Below the pieces are notes generated by a model that was not told the DNA's origin, did no database searches, and saw nothing but the letters and a program-made list of their open reading frames with translations. A stretch of DNA of 64,000 nucleotides, taken from NCBI GenBank assembly GCA_934693165.1, contig CAKUUX010000004.1, positions 1 to 64,000 of the forward strand, given 5' to 3'. The position numbers were made by a program, and so were the translations under genes. Below are positions 8,508-16,676 of the stretch, piece after piece. The first letter of the stretch is position 1, and every line of letters starts with the position of its first letter. The stretch is from an uncultured Candidatus Melainabacteria bacterium (lineage in GTDB: Bacteria; Cyanobacteriota; Vampirovibrionia; Gastranaerophilales; Gastranaerophilaceae).

Positions 8508-8711
8508 ATGATAAAAGTTAATTTATATAATATTCGTTGGAGAGGAAAAATAACACAAAAAGACATTATTGAAGCTACGGGACTTGGTAAGGTTACTGTT
8601 AGTAGATTAATGAGTGGAAAATATTATGATTTTAGACTTAGCACTCTTGATAAAATTTGCAAATTTTTTGACTGCAAAATTACAGACATCCTAGAACAAG
8701 ATGATGATTAA
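8508..8711 (+). CDS. Small XRE-family HTH regulator
   Basis: 67 residues made almost only of a Cro/CI-type helix-turn-helix: TQKDIIEATGLGKVTVSRLMSGK matches the recognition helix region, followed by the usual LDKICKFFDCKITDILE tail. Such single-domain proteins act as DNA-binding regulators, often autoregulatory. The -10 sits six bases upstream, predicting a leaderless mRNA. The ORF6N gene follows after 23 bp, so the two probably form one unit. Confidence 0.88.
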   Translation: MIKVNLYNIRWRGKITQKDIIEATGLGKVTVSRLMSGKYYDFRLSTLDKICKFFDCKITDILEQDDD

Positions 8712-8734
8712 ATCTAAAATGATAAAGGTAAATA

Positions 8735-9244
8735 ATGAGCAACAATAAAATATCAATTATTGAAAATAAAATTTTCACAATTAGAAGTCAAAAAGTAATG
8801 ATTGACCGAGATTTGGCTGAATTATATGAGGTAGAAACTAAACGTTTAAACGAACAAGTTAAGAGAAATTTAAAAAGATTTCCTGAAGATTTTATGTTTC
8901 AACTCAGTAACGATGAGCAAAAAGAACTGGTCGCAAATTGCGACCGGTTCAAAAATTTAAAACATAGTACTTCAAATGCATACGCTTTTACAGAACAAGG
9001 AGTTGCAATGCTTACGTCTATTTTAAATAGCGATATTGCAATTAATATTAATATACAAATTATGAGAGCTTTTGTCAAACTAAGACAATATGCACTACAG
9101 AATGATAATTCAGTAGAAATAAAAGAACTAAAAAAACTTTTAAATCTTTATATAGAAAAGAATGATAGCAGAATTAACCAAATTATACATGTACTAAACA
9201 ATTTAATTGAACAACCTAGAGAAACAAAAAAGATAGGATTTTAA
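8735..9244 (+). CDS. ORF6N domain protein
   Basis: 169 residues. Residues 7-90 match the ORF6N domain (IENKIFTIRSQKVMIDRDLAELYEVETKRLNEQVKRN), a DNA-binding-type domain frequent in phages and in mobile or chromosomal accessory genes, including the characteristic RFPEDFMFQLS and YAFTEQGVAML motifs. The C-terminus is a coiled coil. An aaagg ribosome site precedes the ATG. A 27-bp near-perfect palindrome lies inside the gene at 8924-8950. The partner HTH gene just upstream and the efflux-pump fragment just downstream mark an accessory spot, but no phage genes are visible. Confidence 0.88.
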   Translation: MSNNKISIIENKIFTIRSQKVMIDRDLAELYEVETKRLNEQVKRNLKRFPEDFMFQLSNDEQKELVANCDRFKNLKHSTSNAYAFTEQGVAMLTSILNSDIAININIQIMRAFVKLRQYALQNDNSVEIKELKKLLNLYIEKNDSRINQIIHVLNNLIEQPRETKKIGF

Positions 9245-9454
9245 TTACGATTTTGGAGTTGTAAGTCTTAGTAAAAATGCCAATGGAATTACCATAAAAG
9301 ATACAAGTGTAGCGAATTGGAAAATATCTGCAAAAGCACAAAGTTTTGCTTGCGCCAAAAGCTGTTTATAAAGTATAGCATTTGCTTGATGACTTGCTGT
9401 AACAAGTGCATGATTATGTGCAAAGAAATGTTTTAAGGATGTTTTCTTATTACT
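9245..9454 (-). pseudogene. C-terminal fragment of a DHA2-type MFS efflux permease
   Basis: The minus strand is open for 69 codons before a TAA at 9245-9247, with an in-frame stop upstream at 9455-9457 and no plausible start. The translation (HALVTASHQANAILYKQLLA, then AFADIFQFATLVSFMVIPLA and FLLR) looks like the end of an EmrB/DHA2 drug:proton antiporter, where a Q-rich helix precedes the last membrane segment. The rest of the gene (over 400 codons) is gone. The ORF6N stop codon abuts it. Confidence 0.7.
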
Positions 9455-9464
9455 TCATTATTTT

Positions 9465-9908
9465 TTAAAATATACTTTTTATAATTGTGTTATATTTACT
9501 TCTTTGTTTATGGTTAAGAATCTTCTTTGTTTCTTTAATCATTTTTTTTTGAAGTTTTTTGATTTCCCTTTTTAAATCTCTTATTTTTTTTCTTTGTTCT
9601 GATTTTGTACTAAAAGAAGTTTTATCTTTTTTCATTTTTGAATAAATTTCTTTATTTTCGTTTAAACTTCCTTTTAATTCTGCATAATCTGAACCGTAAG
9701 TGTTAAATATAACTTCCATTTGTTTTTTCTGGTCGTTATTTAATTGTAAATCGTTTACAACAAGAGCTTGTTTCATCATAACATCATATTTGTATTTATC
9801 TGAACCCGTATTGTGGCAAAACAAATACAAATCGGAATCAAAACTTTCTGCAAAAGCAAAGCCTGTTGTTAAAAATAAAATTAATGTTGTTAAAATAAAT
9901 CTTTTCAT
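9465..9908 (-). CDS. Periplasmic LTxxQ / Spy-CpxP-like protein
   Basis: 147 residues starting with a clear signal peptide (MKRFILTTLILFLTTGFAFA). The mature part is highly charged and helical with two LTxxQ-like sites (LNNDQKKQ and LNHKQRSKY), the mark of the Spy/CpxP periplasmic chaperone or stress-sensor family. Start at 9908 rather than an in-frame ATG ten codons upstream, because the signal peptide begins there and a GATAAT -10 ends six bases upstream (leaderless). Family assignment is moderate because the motifs are degenerate. Confidence 0.7.
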   Translation of the reverse strand: MKRFILTTLILFLTTGFAFAESFDSDLYLFCHNTGSDKYKYDVMMKQALVVNDLQLNNDQKKQMEVIFNTYGSDYAELKGSLNENKEIYSKMKKDKTSFSTKSEQRKKIRDLKREIKKLQKKMIKETKKILNHKQRSKYNTIIKSIF

Positions 9909-9960
9909 ATAAGAATTATCTAATAATTTTTTTAACAATTCAAGCCAAATGTAAAAAATG

Positions 9961-9969
9961 TGATAAAAT
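9961..9969 (+). promoter_or_regulatory. Extended -10 of mini-RNase III gene
   Basis: TGA followed by TAAAAT, ending six bases before the ATG at 9976; predicts a leaderless mRNA. Confidence 0.6.
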
Positions 9970-9975
9970 TAAACA

Positions 9976-10329
9976 ATGGAAGAATTAAATTTACGTAATT
10001 ATGCACATCTAGGAGATGCTGTATGGGAATTAAAGGTTAGAGAAAAAACTATTTATGAAACACAGCACACAAAAGAGTTGCATAAACTTACAACTCAATA
10101 TGTAAACGCAGGTCATCAAGCTGAACTTTTGAGATTAATTGAACCTCATCTAACTGAAAGTGAACAAGATTTAGTTAGAAGAGCAAGAAATTTACAAGTT
10201 CCAATCTCAAGAAGAGGTATTCAAGCTGATTACCGTCAAGCAACTGCTTTTGAAGTATTAGTTGGATATTTATACCTTAATGACAAAAATCGTTTAGAAG
10301 AAATTTATTCTATAGAAGGTGTTTTATGA
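9976..10329 (+). CDS. mrnC: Mini-ribonuclease III
   Basis: Matures 23S rRNA by cleaving double-stranded RNA near its ends. 117 residues, an RNase III catalytic domain without the dsRNA-binding domain. Visible signatures are AHLGDAVWELKVRE (catalytic Asp), RRARN, and the closing ATAFEVLVGYLYL. The domain is typical of Firmicutes and of cyanobacteria and their relatives. It overlaps the next gene by four bases (ATGA), so a WG-repeat protein is translationally coupled to it. Confidence 0.93.
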   Translation: MEELNLRNYAHLGDAVWELKVREKTIYETQHTKELHKLTTQYVNAGHQAELLRLIEPHLTESEQDLVRRARNLQVPISRRGIQADYRQATAFEVLVGYLYLNDKNRLEEIYSIEGVL

Positions 10330-11351
10330 AAAGAGTTATTTGGATATTTATATGTCTTTTATTTGTAAATGCTCAAGCTTTTTCAGCTCCTGCATACAAA
10401 GATCCTGCAAAAATTAAATATGAAAATAATAACAAAACTTTTTCAAATTATCAGATTTCAAAAATCAATGGTAAATATGGTGTTTATGACTCAATGGAAG
10501 AAAAACACGTAATTTCACCTCAATATGATACTTTGAAATTTGTGAAAGAAGACGGCGTTCTTGTTTCAAAGAATGGTAAATATGGACTTGTAAATTTTGA
10601 CAATACTGTTAAAATTCCATTGAAATATGATTTTTTATATTACTTGTATGACGGACGTTTGGGCGCTGTTCAAAACAGAAAATACGGCGTAGTTGATTAT
10701 ACAGGTAGACCAATTATTCCATTACAGTACGATTATTTGTACAAAGTTAACAGCAAATATCTTGGCGTTATGCAAGGTGGAAAATGTGGCTTAATTAATT
10801 ATTCTGGACAAACTATTGTTTCACCAAAATATGACCATGTAAGCAAATTAAATGGCAATATCGATAATATTTTAGACGCTAGAATTGGTACTAAACATGG
10901 CTTACTAGATGGAAATGCTCAAGAAGTTGTTCCTGTAAGATTTGATGGAATAAGAAGACTTGATTCAAGTTTGTACGAATTAAAATCTAACGGAAAATTT
11001 GGATTTGCATATTTACCTTCAAAAACGATTGTTGAACCTAAATATGACAGAGTTTATAGATTTTCACAAACTGCTGTAAAAGTTAGAAAATTTGATAAAT
11101 TCGGGCTATTAACTAACCAAGGTCGTGTAATTGTTGAACCTAATTATTTATCAATACAAAGGGTGAATGATTTTTTAATTGGAGTTAAGCGTTATGATAA
11201 ATGGGCGTTAGTTGATTTTTCAGGAAAACAAATCACTCAACCAATTTATACATCTTTGACTGATATATTAAAAGAAGGTTGGAGAGCTAACGATTTTGCT
11301 GATAAAGAGCTTGAAATTCAAGAGGCAAAAGAATTAAATAAAGTTGAATAA
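10326..11351 (+). CDS. Exported WG-repeat protein A
   Basis: 341 residues with a signal peptide (MKRVIWIFICLLFVNAQAFS). The mature protein is built of about eight WG-type repeats of 35-40 residues, each with a YG(L/V) core followed by an (I/V)(I/V)(S/P)P.YD segment (KYGVVDYTGRPIIPLQYDYL is one). These form beta-propeller-like or solenoid structures used as envelope scaffolds or binding surfaces in other bacteria. Start overlaps the mrnC stop. First of three adjacent exported WG proteins. Confidence 0.85.
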   Translation: MKRVIWIFICLLFVNAQAFSAPAYKDPAKIKYENNNKTFSNYQISKINGKYGVYDSMEEKHVISPQYDTLKFVKEDGVLVSKNGKYGLVNFDNTVKIPLKYDFLYYLYDGRLGAVQNRKYGVVDYTGRPIIPLQYDYLYKVNSKYLGVMQGGKCGLINYSGQTIVSPKYDHVSKLNGNIDNILDARIGTKHGLLDGNAQEVVPVRFDGIRRLDSSLYELKSNGKFGFAYLPSKTIVEPKYDRVYRFSQTAVKVRKFDKFGLLTNQGRVIVEPNYLSIQRVNDFLIGVKRYDKWALVDFSGKQITQPIYTSLTDILKEGWRANDFADKELEIQEAKELNKVE

Positions 11352-11363
11352 AAAGGAAATTTT

Positions 11364-12029
11364 ATGATAAAAAAAATATTTACGACATTATTAATTTTGG
11401 GAGCATTTACTGTTCAAGCAAGTGATGCAAGAGTTCCAAAAACTAAAAAAATAACAGTTTGCAAACCTGTTTATACTGTTGAAAAAGGTATGTATCAAGG
11501 TTCTCAAATTGTTAAATGTGATAAGATGTTTGGGGTGAAAAATGCATTATCTTTTCCAGTTGTATCACCTATTTATTCTAAATTAGAAAATATTGACGAA
11601 AATTTGATGAAAGCGAGAGTTGGTAAAAATCAATTTGGTATAGTTGATTATCGTGGAAAAATGATTGTTAGACCAAAATACAAAGATGTTGCAATTGCAA
11701 AGCTTCAAATGAGCGAGAGTGATTCTGATTATTTCTTTTTCGGAAAAATTAATAAAAAATGGTATTTTATAAACGGTGAAAAAGAGATTCCTATTGATAA
11801 ATTAAAAAGAGGTGAAGTATTTAATCCTGTCTTTGCAACTTCTATTCACAAAATCCCTCACAAGGTTACTGTGGATAAAAATAAATATCGTTTGTGGATG
11901 GGTGAAATTGAAATGGGTGATTTATTAGTGAATACACCTATAAAAGTTCATGTTTCAACAAAATTACCTAAATGGGCTGATGAAAAAATTGCCGATTTGG
12001 TTTTAGTATCAATTTTTCAAAAAAAATAG
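11364..12029 (+). CDS. Exported WG-repeat protein B, degenerate
   Basis: 221 residues, signal peptide MIKKIFTTLLILGAFTVQAS. Only about two WG repeats are recognisable (FGIVDYRGKMIVRPKYKDV is the clearest); the remaining C-terminal half looks beta-rich but unlike the repeats. An aaagga ribosome site precedes the ATG and the gap to the previous gene is only 12 bp, so it belongs to the same operon. Function unknown. Confidence 0.75.
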   Translation: MIKKIFTTLLILGAFTVQASDARVPKTKKITVCKPVYTVEKGMYQGSQIVKCDKMFGVKNALSFPVVSPIYSKLENIDENLMKARVGKNQFGIVDYRGKMIVRPKYKDVAIAKLQMSESDSDYFFFGKINKKWYFINGEKEIPIDKLKRGEVFNPVFATSIHKIPHKVTVDKNKYRLWMGEIEMGDLLVNTPIKVHVSTKLPKWADEKIADLVLVSIFQKK

Positions 12030-12077
12030 GTTTGATTTTAGATAAAAAATAAAGAAGAATATTCTTAGGACGAAAAA

Positions 12078-12878
12078 ATGAAGAAAAAAATTTTAGTATT
12101 AATATTATGTCTTTTATTTGTTAATTCCAGTGCTTTTTCAGCGCAAGTTAGAAAAAGAACAGGGTATTCAACATATTCAACTTCTCAAAACAAGATGGTT
12201 ACAACTTATTATCTAGTAAATTCTAACGGACAAAGAGTGTCTACTCAAGAATACGACTATCTAAATGAGATAAATCCAAATTTATTTATAGCTCAAAATG
12301 ATTCAAAAGTAGGACTGATAAATGGATATGGCAGAGGAGTTTTACCTTTTGAATATCAAGAAATTAAATGTCTAAAATCAGGCATACTAAAAGTTAAAAA
12401 AGAAAATAAATACGGTTTAATGACATTTTCTGGCGCCACAATTTTACCTATCACATATTCTTATCTTGAAAAACTTGATGATAGACTTTTAAAATTTAGT
12501 TCTTCAAACACAGGTGGAGCAGAAGGTTTACCAACAGCAGGTTCTTCAAGAGGAAGTATAGGTTTAATGGATTACAGAGGAAACGTTGTAGCCCATGAAC
12601 AGTATTTTTCTGTAGATAAAATTAATAATTATTTATTAAGAGTAAGATTAGCCCCTAGTGGTGAAATAAACCCTTCTCAACCTTCATCAGGAGGGGTTGG
12701 TTACAAGTATGGAATCATAGATTATAGTGGCAGAGTTGTTTTAAAAGCTCAGTATGACTATATTTCAAAAATAAATAATACAATTTTGAGATTAAAAATG
12801 GGTAGCAGTTGGGGTCGAGCCGAATATTATAACGGAAATATTATAAACGTTATGTTTGACTATCAGTCATATTGGTAA
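12078..12878 (+). CDS. Exported WG-repeat protein C
   Basis: 266 residues, signal peptide MKKKILVLILCLLFVNSSAFS, almost the same as that of protein A, which points to duplication. About five WG repeats (KYGLMTFSGATILPITYSYL; KYGIIDYSGRVVLKAQYDYI). Two repeats are interrupted by Ser/Gly/Pro-rich insertions (SSSNTGGAEGLPTAGSSRGS and PSGEINPSQPSSGG), probably surface loops. Function unknown; an envelope scaffold or binding role is inferred. Confidence 0.8.
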   Translation: MKKKILVLILCLLFVNSSAFSAQVRKRTGYSTYSTSQNKMVTTYYLVNSNGQRVSTQEYDYLNEINPNLFIAQNDSKVGLINGYGRGVLPFEYQEIKCLKSGILKVKKENKYGLMTFSGATILPITYSYLEKLDDRLLKFSSSNTGGAEGLPTAGSSRGSIGLMDYRGNVVAHEQYFSVDKINNYLLRVRLAPSGEINPSQPSSGGVGYKYGIIDYSGRVVLKAQYDYISKINNTILRLKMGSSWGRAEYYNGNIINVMFDYQSYW

Positions 12879-12887
12879 AACTTGTTT

Positions 12888-12916
12888 GTTAGTGATATAA
12901 CAGTTATATTACTAAC
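12888..12916. promoter_or_regulatory. Inverted repeat before carbonic anhydrase
   Basis: GTTAGTGATATAA and its near-perfect inverse TTATATTACTAAC around a 3-base centre, ending 17 bp before the next start codon. It could be a weak hairpin between genes or a regulator site; the downstream bases are not a U-tract. Confidence 0.4.
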
Positions 12917-12933
12917 AATGAGGTAAATAAAAT

Positions 12934-13587
12934 ATGAAAAAGATAATTTTAACTTTGGTATGTTTGTTATTTGCAAATAGTGTTTTTGCGCATGAAGTTC
13001 AAAATCTTTCTGCTGACGAAGCAATGAAGATTTTAAAAACTGGTAATGAACATTTTAGAACAATGCATTTAAATCACCCGCACCAAACAAAAAAATCAAG
13101 AGATGTGCTTGTTAAAGGGCAACATCCTTTTGTAGCAATTCTTACATGCTCTGATTCAAGAGTTCCTGCTGAAATAATTTTTGACCAAGGTTTAGGTGAT
13201 ATTTTTGAAATCAGAAACGCAGGTAATGTTCTTGATAATCACGTTATTGGTAGCGTTGAATACGCCGTTGCACATTTGGGTGTAAAATTGGTTATCGTTA
13301 TGGGACACGAAGATTGTGGAGCAGTAACAGCCACTGTTAATAATGTTGATGAGTCAAAATATATTAATAGCCTTATCAAATCAATCAAACCTGCTTTAAA
13401 ACAGTATGAAAAAGAACATCAATGTGGATGTAAACTTACAAATGTGATTAAAAACAATGCTGTTATTAACGCAAACAAACTAACTGAAAAAGACGGTTTG
13501 CTAAAAGATTATGTTCAAAACAAAGGTTTAAAGATTGTTCCTGCATATTATCATTTAGATTCAGGAGAAGTGGAGTTTTTGAACTAG
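12934..13587 (+). CDS. Exported beta-class carbonic anhydrase
   Basis: Interconverts CO2 and bicarbonate. 217 residues. A signal peptide (MKKIILTLVCLLFANSVFA) precedes a complete beta-carbonic anhydrase domain with zinc ligands Cys72 (TCSDSR), His125 and Cys128 (GHEDCGA), and the catalytic Asp74/Arg76 dyad. Export to the periplasm is less usual for this class; its signal peptide resembles those of the WG-repeat proteins upstream. A gagg ribosome site is present. The next gene starts directly after its stop codon. Confidence 0.92.
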   Translation: MKKIILTLVCLLFANSVFAHEVQNLSADEAMKILKTGNEHFRTMHLNHPHQTKKSRDVLVKGQHPFVAILTCSDSRVPAEIIFDQGLGDIFEIRNAGNVLDNHVIGSVEYAVAHLGVKLVIVMGHEDCGAVTATVNNVDESKYINSLIKSIKPALKQYEKEHQCGCKLTNVIKNNAVINANKLTEKDGLLKDYVQNKGLKIVPAYYHLDSGEVEFLN

Positions 13588-14274
13588 ATGAAAAATGTAG
13601 CATTAATTCTTGCATCAGGTAATGGCGAACGTTTCGGGCACAATATTCCTAAACAGTTTTACGAATTAAACGGTAAAACTATATTGGAGTATTCAATTAA
13701 AGCTTTTGAAAACCACGATAAAATTGATGAAATTATTCTTGTGATAAATCCAAAATTTAGAGATTTAGCAGAAGAAATTTTGAAAAAAAATAATTATAAA
13801 AAAGTTTCAAAACTCTTAAACGGGGGAAAAACAAGAGTTGAAAGTTCATATATTGGAACAAGTGAGATTGAAGATGGTGTAAATGTCTTAATACATGACG
13901 CAGTAAGACCTTTTGTAGATAAAGATATTATTGACAGAAATATTGAAGCTTTGAATACTTATAATGCAGTGGGTACAGCTATAAACTCTTCTGATACAAT
14001 TATTCAAGTTGATGAAAACGGTTTTATCACTCAAATTCCAAATAGAAAGTTTTTAAGAAGAGTGCAAACTCCTCAATCTTTTAAATCTGAATTAATAAAA
14101 AAAGCTCATAAATTAGCTTTTGAAGATTTTTCTGCGAGTTTTACAGACGATTGTGGTTTGATTGTTAAATACAACTTGGATAAAATTTTTATTGTAGAGG
14201 GTAGTGAAAATAATATTAAGATTACTACTCCAGAAGATTTAAATGTCGTTAAAAATATTTTGGAAAAGATTTAA
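13588..14274 (+). CDS. IspD/TarI-family cytidylyltransferase
   Basis: 228 residues of the IspD fold, which transfers CMP from CTP to a sugar or polyol phosphate. Motifs: ILASGNGERFG with PKQF (CTP binding), IHDAVRPFV, RVQTPQSF and EGSENNIKITTPEDL. It may be IspD of the isoprenoid (MEP) pathway or a TarI/Bcs1-type ribitol-5-phosphate cytidylyltransferase for a surface polymer; the sequence alone does not settle it. Its one-base overlap with an FkbM methyltransferase gene hints at a polymer role, but MEP genes are often scattered. Confidence 0.82.
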   Translation: MKNVALILASGNGERFGHNIPKQFYELNGKTILEYSIKAFENHDKIDEIILVINPKFRDLAEEILKKNNYKKVSKLLNGGKTRVESSYIGTSEIEDGVNVLIHDAVRPFVDKDIIDRNIEALNTYNAVGTAINSSDTIIQVDENGFITQIPNRKFLRRVQTPQSFKSELIKKAHKLAFEDFSASFTDDCGLIVKYNLDKIFIVEGSENNIKITTPEDLNVVKNILEKI

Positions 14275-15341
14275 TGTTTAAAAAGTTTGATTTAACGCTA
14301 TACAACATATTATCAAATGTAAAAAAACGAGATACCATAGCGATTTACGGTACTTCTAAAGAAGCATTAGAAATCAAAAAATATATCTATGAAAAAAGAA
14401 AAGACATAAAAATAGCTTTTTTTGTTGAATATCAAGTTGGAGAAAAACAATACCAAGACGGCATTAAAATAATTGATTTTAGAGAATTTATAAAACAAAA
14501 AGATAAAGTTGATTGTATTATTATTGCAAAAAGAGATAACTTTCACGCAATGACTCAACTTTTTTCAAAATCAGAGATTAATTACGTAGAAGTTTCTGAA
14601 AAAGATTTGCAAAAATTAGGATATCTACATTTCGAAGAATTAAAAGAAATGTTTGAAGATGACGAAGATGTTGAACGTTTTGAAGTTATGTTTATTTCTT
14701 CTCTTTTGCAGGATAAAAACTACTATTTACGATATATAGAGGAGCATAAACCAAGCCTTAAAAATAATGAATATATAGAATTTTTAATGCGTAGCAAAAT
14801 TAAAACAATCATTGATACTGGCGAAAATAATGGCTATAATAGCATGGTTTTTCAAAATGAGATTAAGTCAGTTGAAAAAATTTATTGTTTTGATGCTTTA
14901 CACGATTATGTTTCAAATGGTTTGATTTTACCTAGAAAAGCGAAAAATCTTACCTTCTATAAAATTATTCAATTCTCTGAAAAAATCGAAATGATTGGTA
15001 GAATTTTATGGGATGTCGAAAATGATAAAGTCTTTTTAAGACAATCCTTAAAAACTACAACATTGGATGCTTTCAGAGCTCGTAATAGAAGAAAGATAGA
15101 TTTTATAAAATTTGATATTGACGCTCTTGAGTTAAGAGTTTTAAAAGGTTGTGTCAGAACAATAAGAAAAGATAGACCACAACTAGCTTTTAGAATTTTT
15201 GAAATGCCTGCAAGAGATTACACAGAAATAATGTTGTTTTTAAAAAACATTCTTCACAATTACACTTATAAAATAGGTTATTATGACAATAGAAAGAACG
15301 AAAGCGTTCTTTACTGTATTCCTAGCGAATATTATTACTAA
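14274..15341 (+). CDS. FkbM-family methyltransferase with N-terminal Rossmann-like domain
   Basis: 355 residues. Residues 20-110 resemble a PglD-like nucleotide-binding fold (IAIYGTSKEALEIKKYI, then DCIIIAKRD). The C-terminal part is an FkbM SAM-dependent methyltransferase: TIIDTGENNGYNS in place of the usual D.GAN.G motif, TTLDAF, and IKFDIDALELRVLKG. Such two-part proteins methylate sugars of surface polysaccharides. The start codon overlaps the stop of the cytidylyltransferase by one base, so the two are coupled. Confidence 0.8.
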   Translation: MFKKFDLTLYNILSNVKKRDTIAIYGTSKEALEIKKYIYEKRKDIKIAFFVEYQVGEKQYQDGIKIIDFREFIKQKDKVDCIIIAKRDNFHAMTQLFSKSEINYVEVSEKDLQKLGYLHFEELKEMFEDDEDVERFEVMFISSLLQDKNYYLRYIEEHKPSLKNNEYIEFLMRSKIKTIIDTGENNGYNSMVFQNEIKSVEKIYCFDALHDYVSNGLILPRKAKNLTFYKIIQFSEKIEMIGRILWDVENDKVFLRQSLKTTTLDAFRARNRRKIDFIKFDIDALELRVLKGCVRTIRKDRPQLAFRIFEMPARDYTEIMLFLKNILHNYTYKIGYYDNRKNESVLYCIPSEYYY

Positions 15342-15344
15342 AAC

Positions 15345-16598
15345 TTATGCTAAAATACTATCTTTAATCTTTTTGATTACAAAATCAATTGCACCACGAT
15401 TACGTTCAAATACTTTTTGGCAATTGTTGCAAACATAGTTGTAATAATCGTTATCTTCTAAAAGTTTAAGGATTTCTTCTTCAAATTCTTTTGGAGTATT
15501 TACGACTCTACCTGCATTTTCACCAGTAAGAACTCCATAAATTCCTTTGAAATTAGAAATTGTAGGACCTGAAATTACAGGTTTGTTGTAAATTGATGCC
15601 TCAAGTGGATTATGTCCACCTGTTTTATTAAAGCTACCACCAATAAAGGCTATATCGCAATAATAATACAATTTTGCAAGTTTTCCTATTACATCTAAAA
15701 TTATAATATCATTGTTTTCAAAAGAATCACCTTTTGAATAATACCCAAAATTATAGCCAGTTTTCTTAACTAATTCTGTTACATCATCAAGTCTTGTTAA
15801 ATGTCTAGGGGCTAATAATAGTTTAAATTCAGGATGTTTTTTATGAATGTTTTTAAATGTTTTCAAAACAATTTCATCTTCACCTTTGTGAGTGCTACCT
15901 GCAATCATAATACGGTTGTTTGCTTTATCAACTTGAACATCTTCTGGTAATTTCTTTTGAATATCAAATTTTAAATTACCCATAACTTCGCAAATCTTTT
16001 GATTTGCACCCATTTTAATAAATTTTTGTCTATCGAGTTCTGATTGAGCAAGAATTTTTGTATATGTTTTGTCAAAGATTGCACCGAAGAATGCTGATAA
16101 GTGTTTGTAGTATTTGAATGAGTGATCAGAAATTCTACCATTGATGATAAATAGAGGAATATTTTTACTATTTACCATATAAGAAAAGTTTGGCCAAATT
16201 TCTGTTTCTGCAATAACAACAGCTTCTGGATGAATTTTCTTTAAAAACTCATTGATGAAAGGTGGAAAATCAGGTGGGAAATATAAAACTTTTTCGGCAA
16301 TATCCTTAAATTTAGATTCTGCAAGTTCTTTACCTGTATTTGTTCCTGCTGTTACAACAATTTTATAATCTGGAAGTTCAGAATGAACCTTTTTTACTAG
16401 GTCTTCGATAGCAATAATTTCGCCAACAGAAACTCCGTGTAGCATAATTGTTTTACCTTCAATAACAGGAATTTTATAAATATTTAAAAACCCTGCAAGT
16501 CTTGAATACAACTCTCTTCTAAATAGCCCTGCAATTATATAAATCGGTGCTAGGATTACTACAAATAATATTGACGATAAAAAATAATATATAAACAT
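15345..16598 (-). CDS. waaA: 3-deoxy-D-manno-octulosonic acid (Kdo) transferase
   Basis: Adds Kdo from CMP-Kdo to lipid A precursor at the inner membrane. 417 residues: N-terminal membrane anchor, then the GT30 fold with HGVSVGEI, TAGTNTGKELAESKF, AETEIWPN and the C-terminal GGSFNKTGGHNPLE/A nucleotide-binding motif. Its presence is direct evidence for LPS. A TATAAT on the minus strand ends six bases before the ATG (leaderless). Converges on the FkbM gene with a 3-bp gap. Confidence 0.95.
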   Translation of the reverse strand: MFIYYFLSSILFVVILAPIYIIAGLFRRELYSRLAGFLNIYKIPVIEGKTIMLHGVSVGEIIAIEDLVKKVHSELPDYKIVVTAGTNTGKELAESKFKDIAEKVLYFPPDFPPFINEFLKKIHPEAVVIAETEIWPNFSYMVNSKNIPLFIINGRISDHSFKYYKHLSAFFGAIFDKTYTKILAQSELDRQKFIKMGANQKICEVMGNLKFDIQKKLPEDVQVDKANNRIMIAGSTHKGEDEIVLKTFKNIHKKHPEFKLLLAPRHLTRLDDVTELVKKTGYNFGYYSKGDSFENNDIIILDVIGKLAKLYYYCDIAFIGGSFNKTGGHNPLEASIYNKPVISGPTISNFKGIYGVLTGENAGRVVNTPKEFEEEILKLLEDNDYYNYVCNNCQKVFERNRGAIDFVIKKIKDSILA

Positions 16599-16604
16599 AA
16601 ATGT

Positions 16605-16610
16605 ATTATA
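16605..16610 (-). promoter_or_regulatory. -10 element of waaA (leaderless)
   Basis: Minus-strand TATAAT ending exactly six bases before the ATG. Confidence 0.6.
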
Positions 16611-16676
16611 CTCAAAATTTTATTTTTATGCAAAAATAGATATATAAAATTTTTTATGTGTATCCAAGGAGGAAGT

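Noticed and set aside
8508..9244. Prophage
   Set aside because: HTH and ORF6N genes alone are not enough; no integrase, terminase, portal or tail genes are in the window.
13588..14274. Firm call as ispD of the MEP pathway
   Set aside because: The fold is clear, but TarI-type ribitol-phosphate enzymes share the same motifs and the neighbour is an FkbM methyltransferase.
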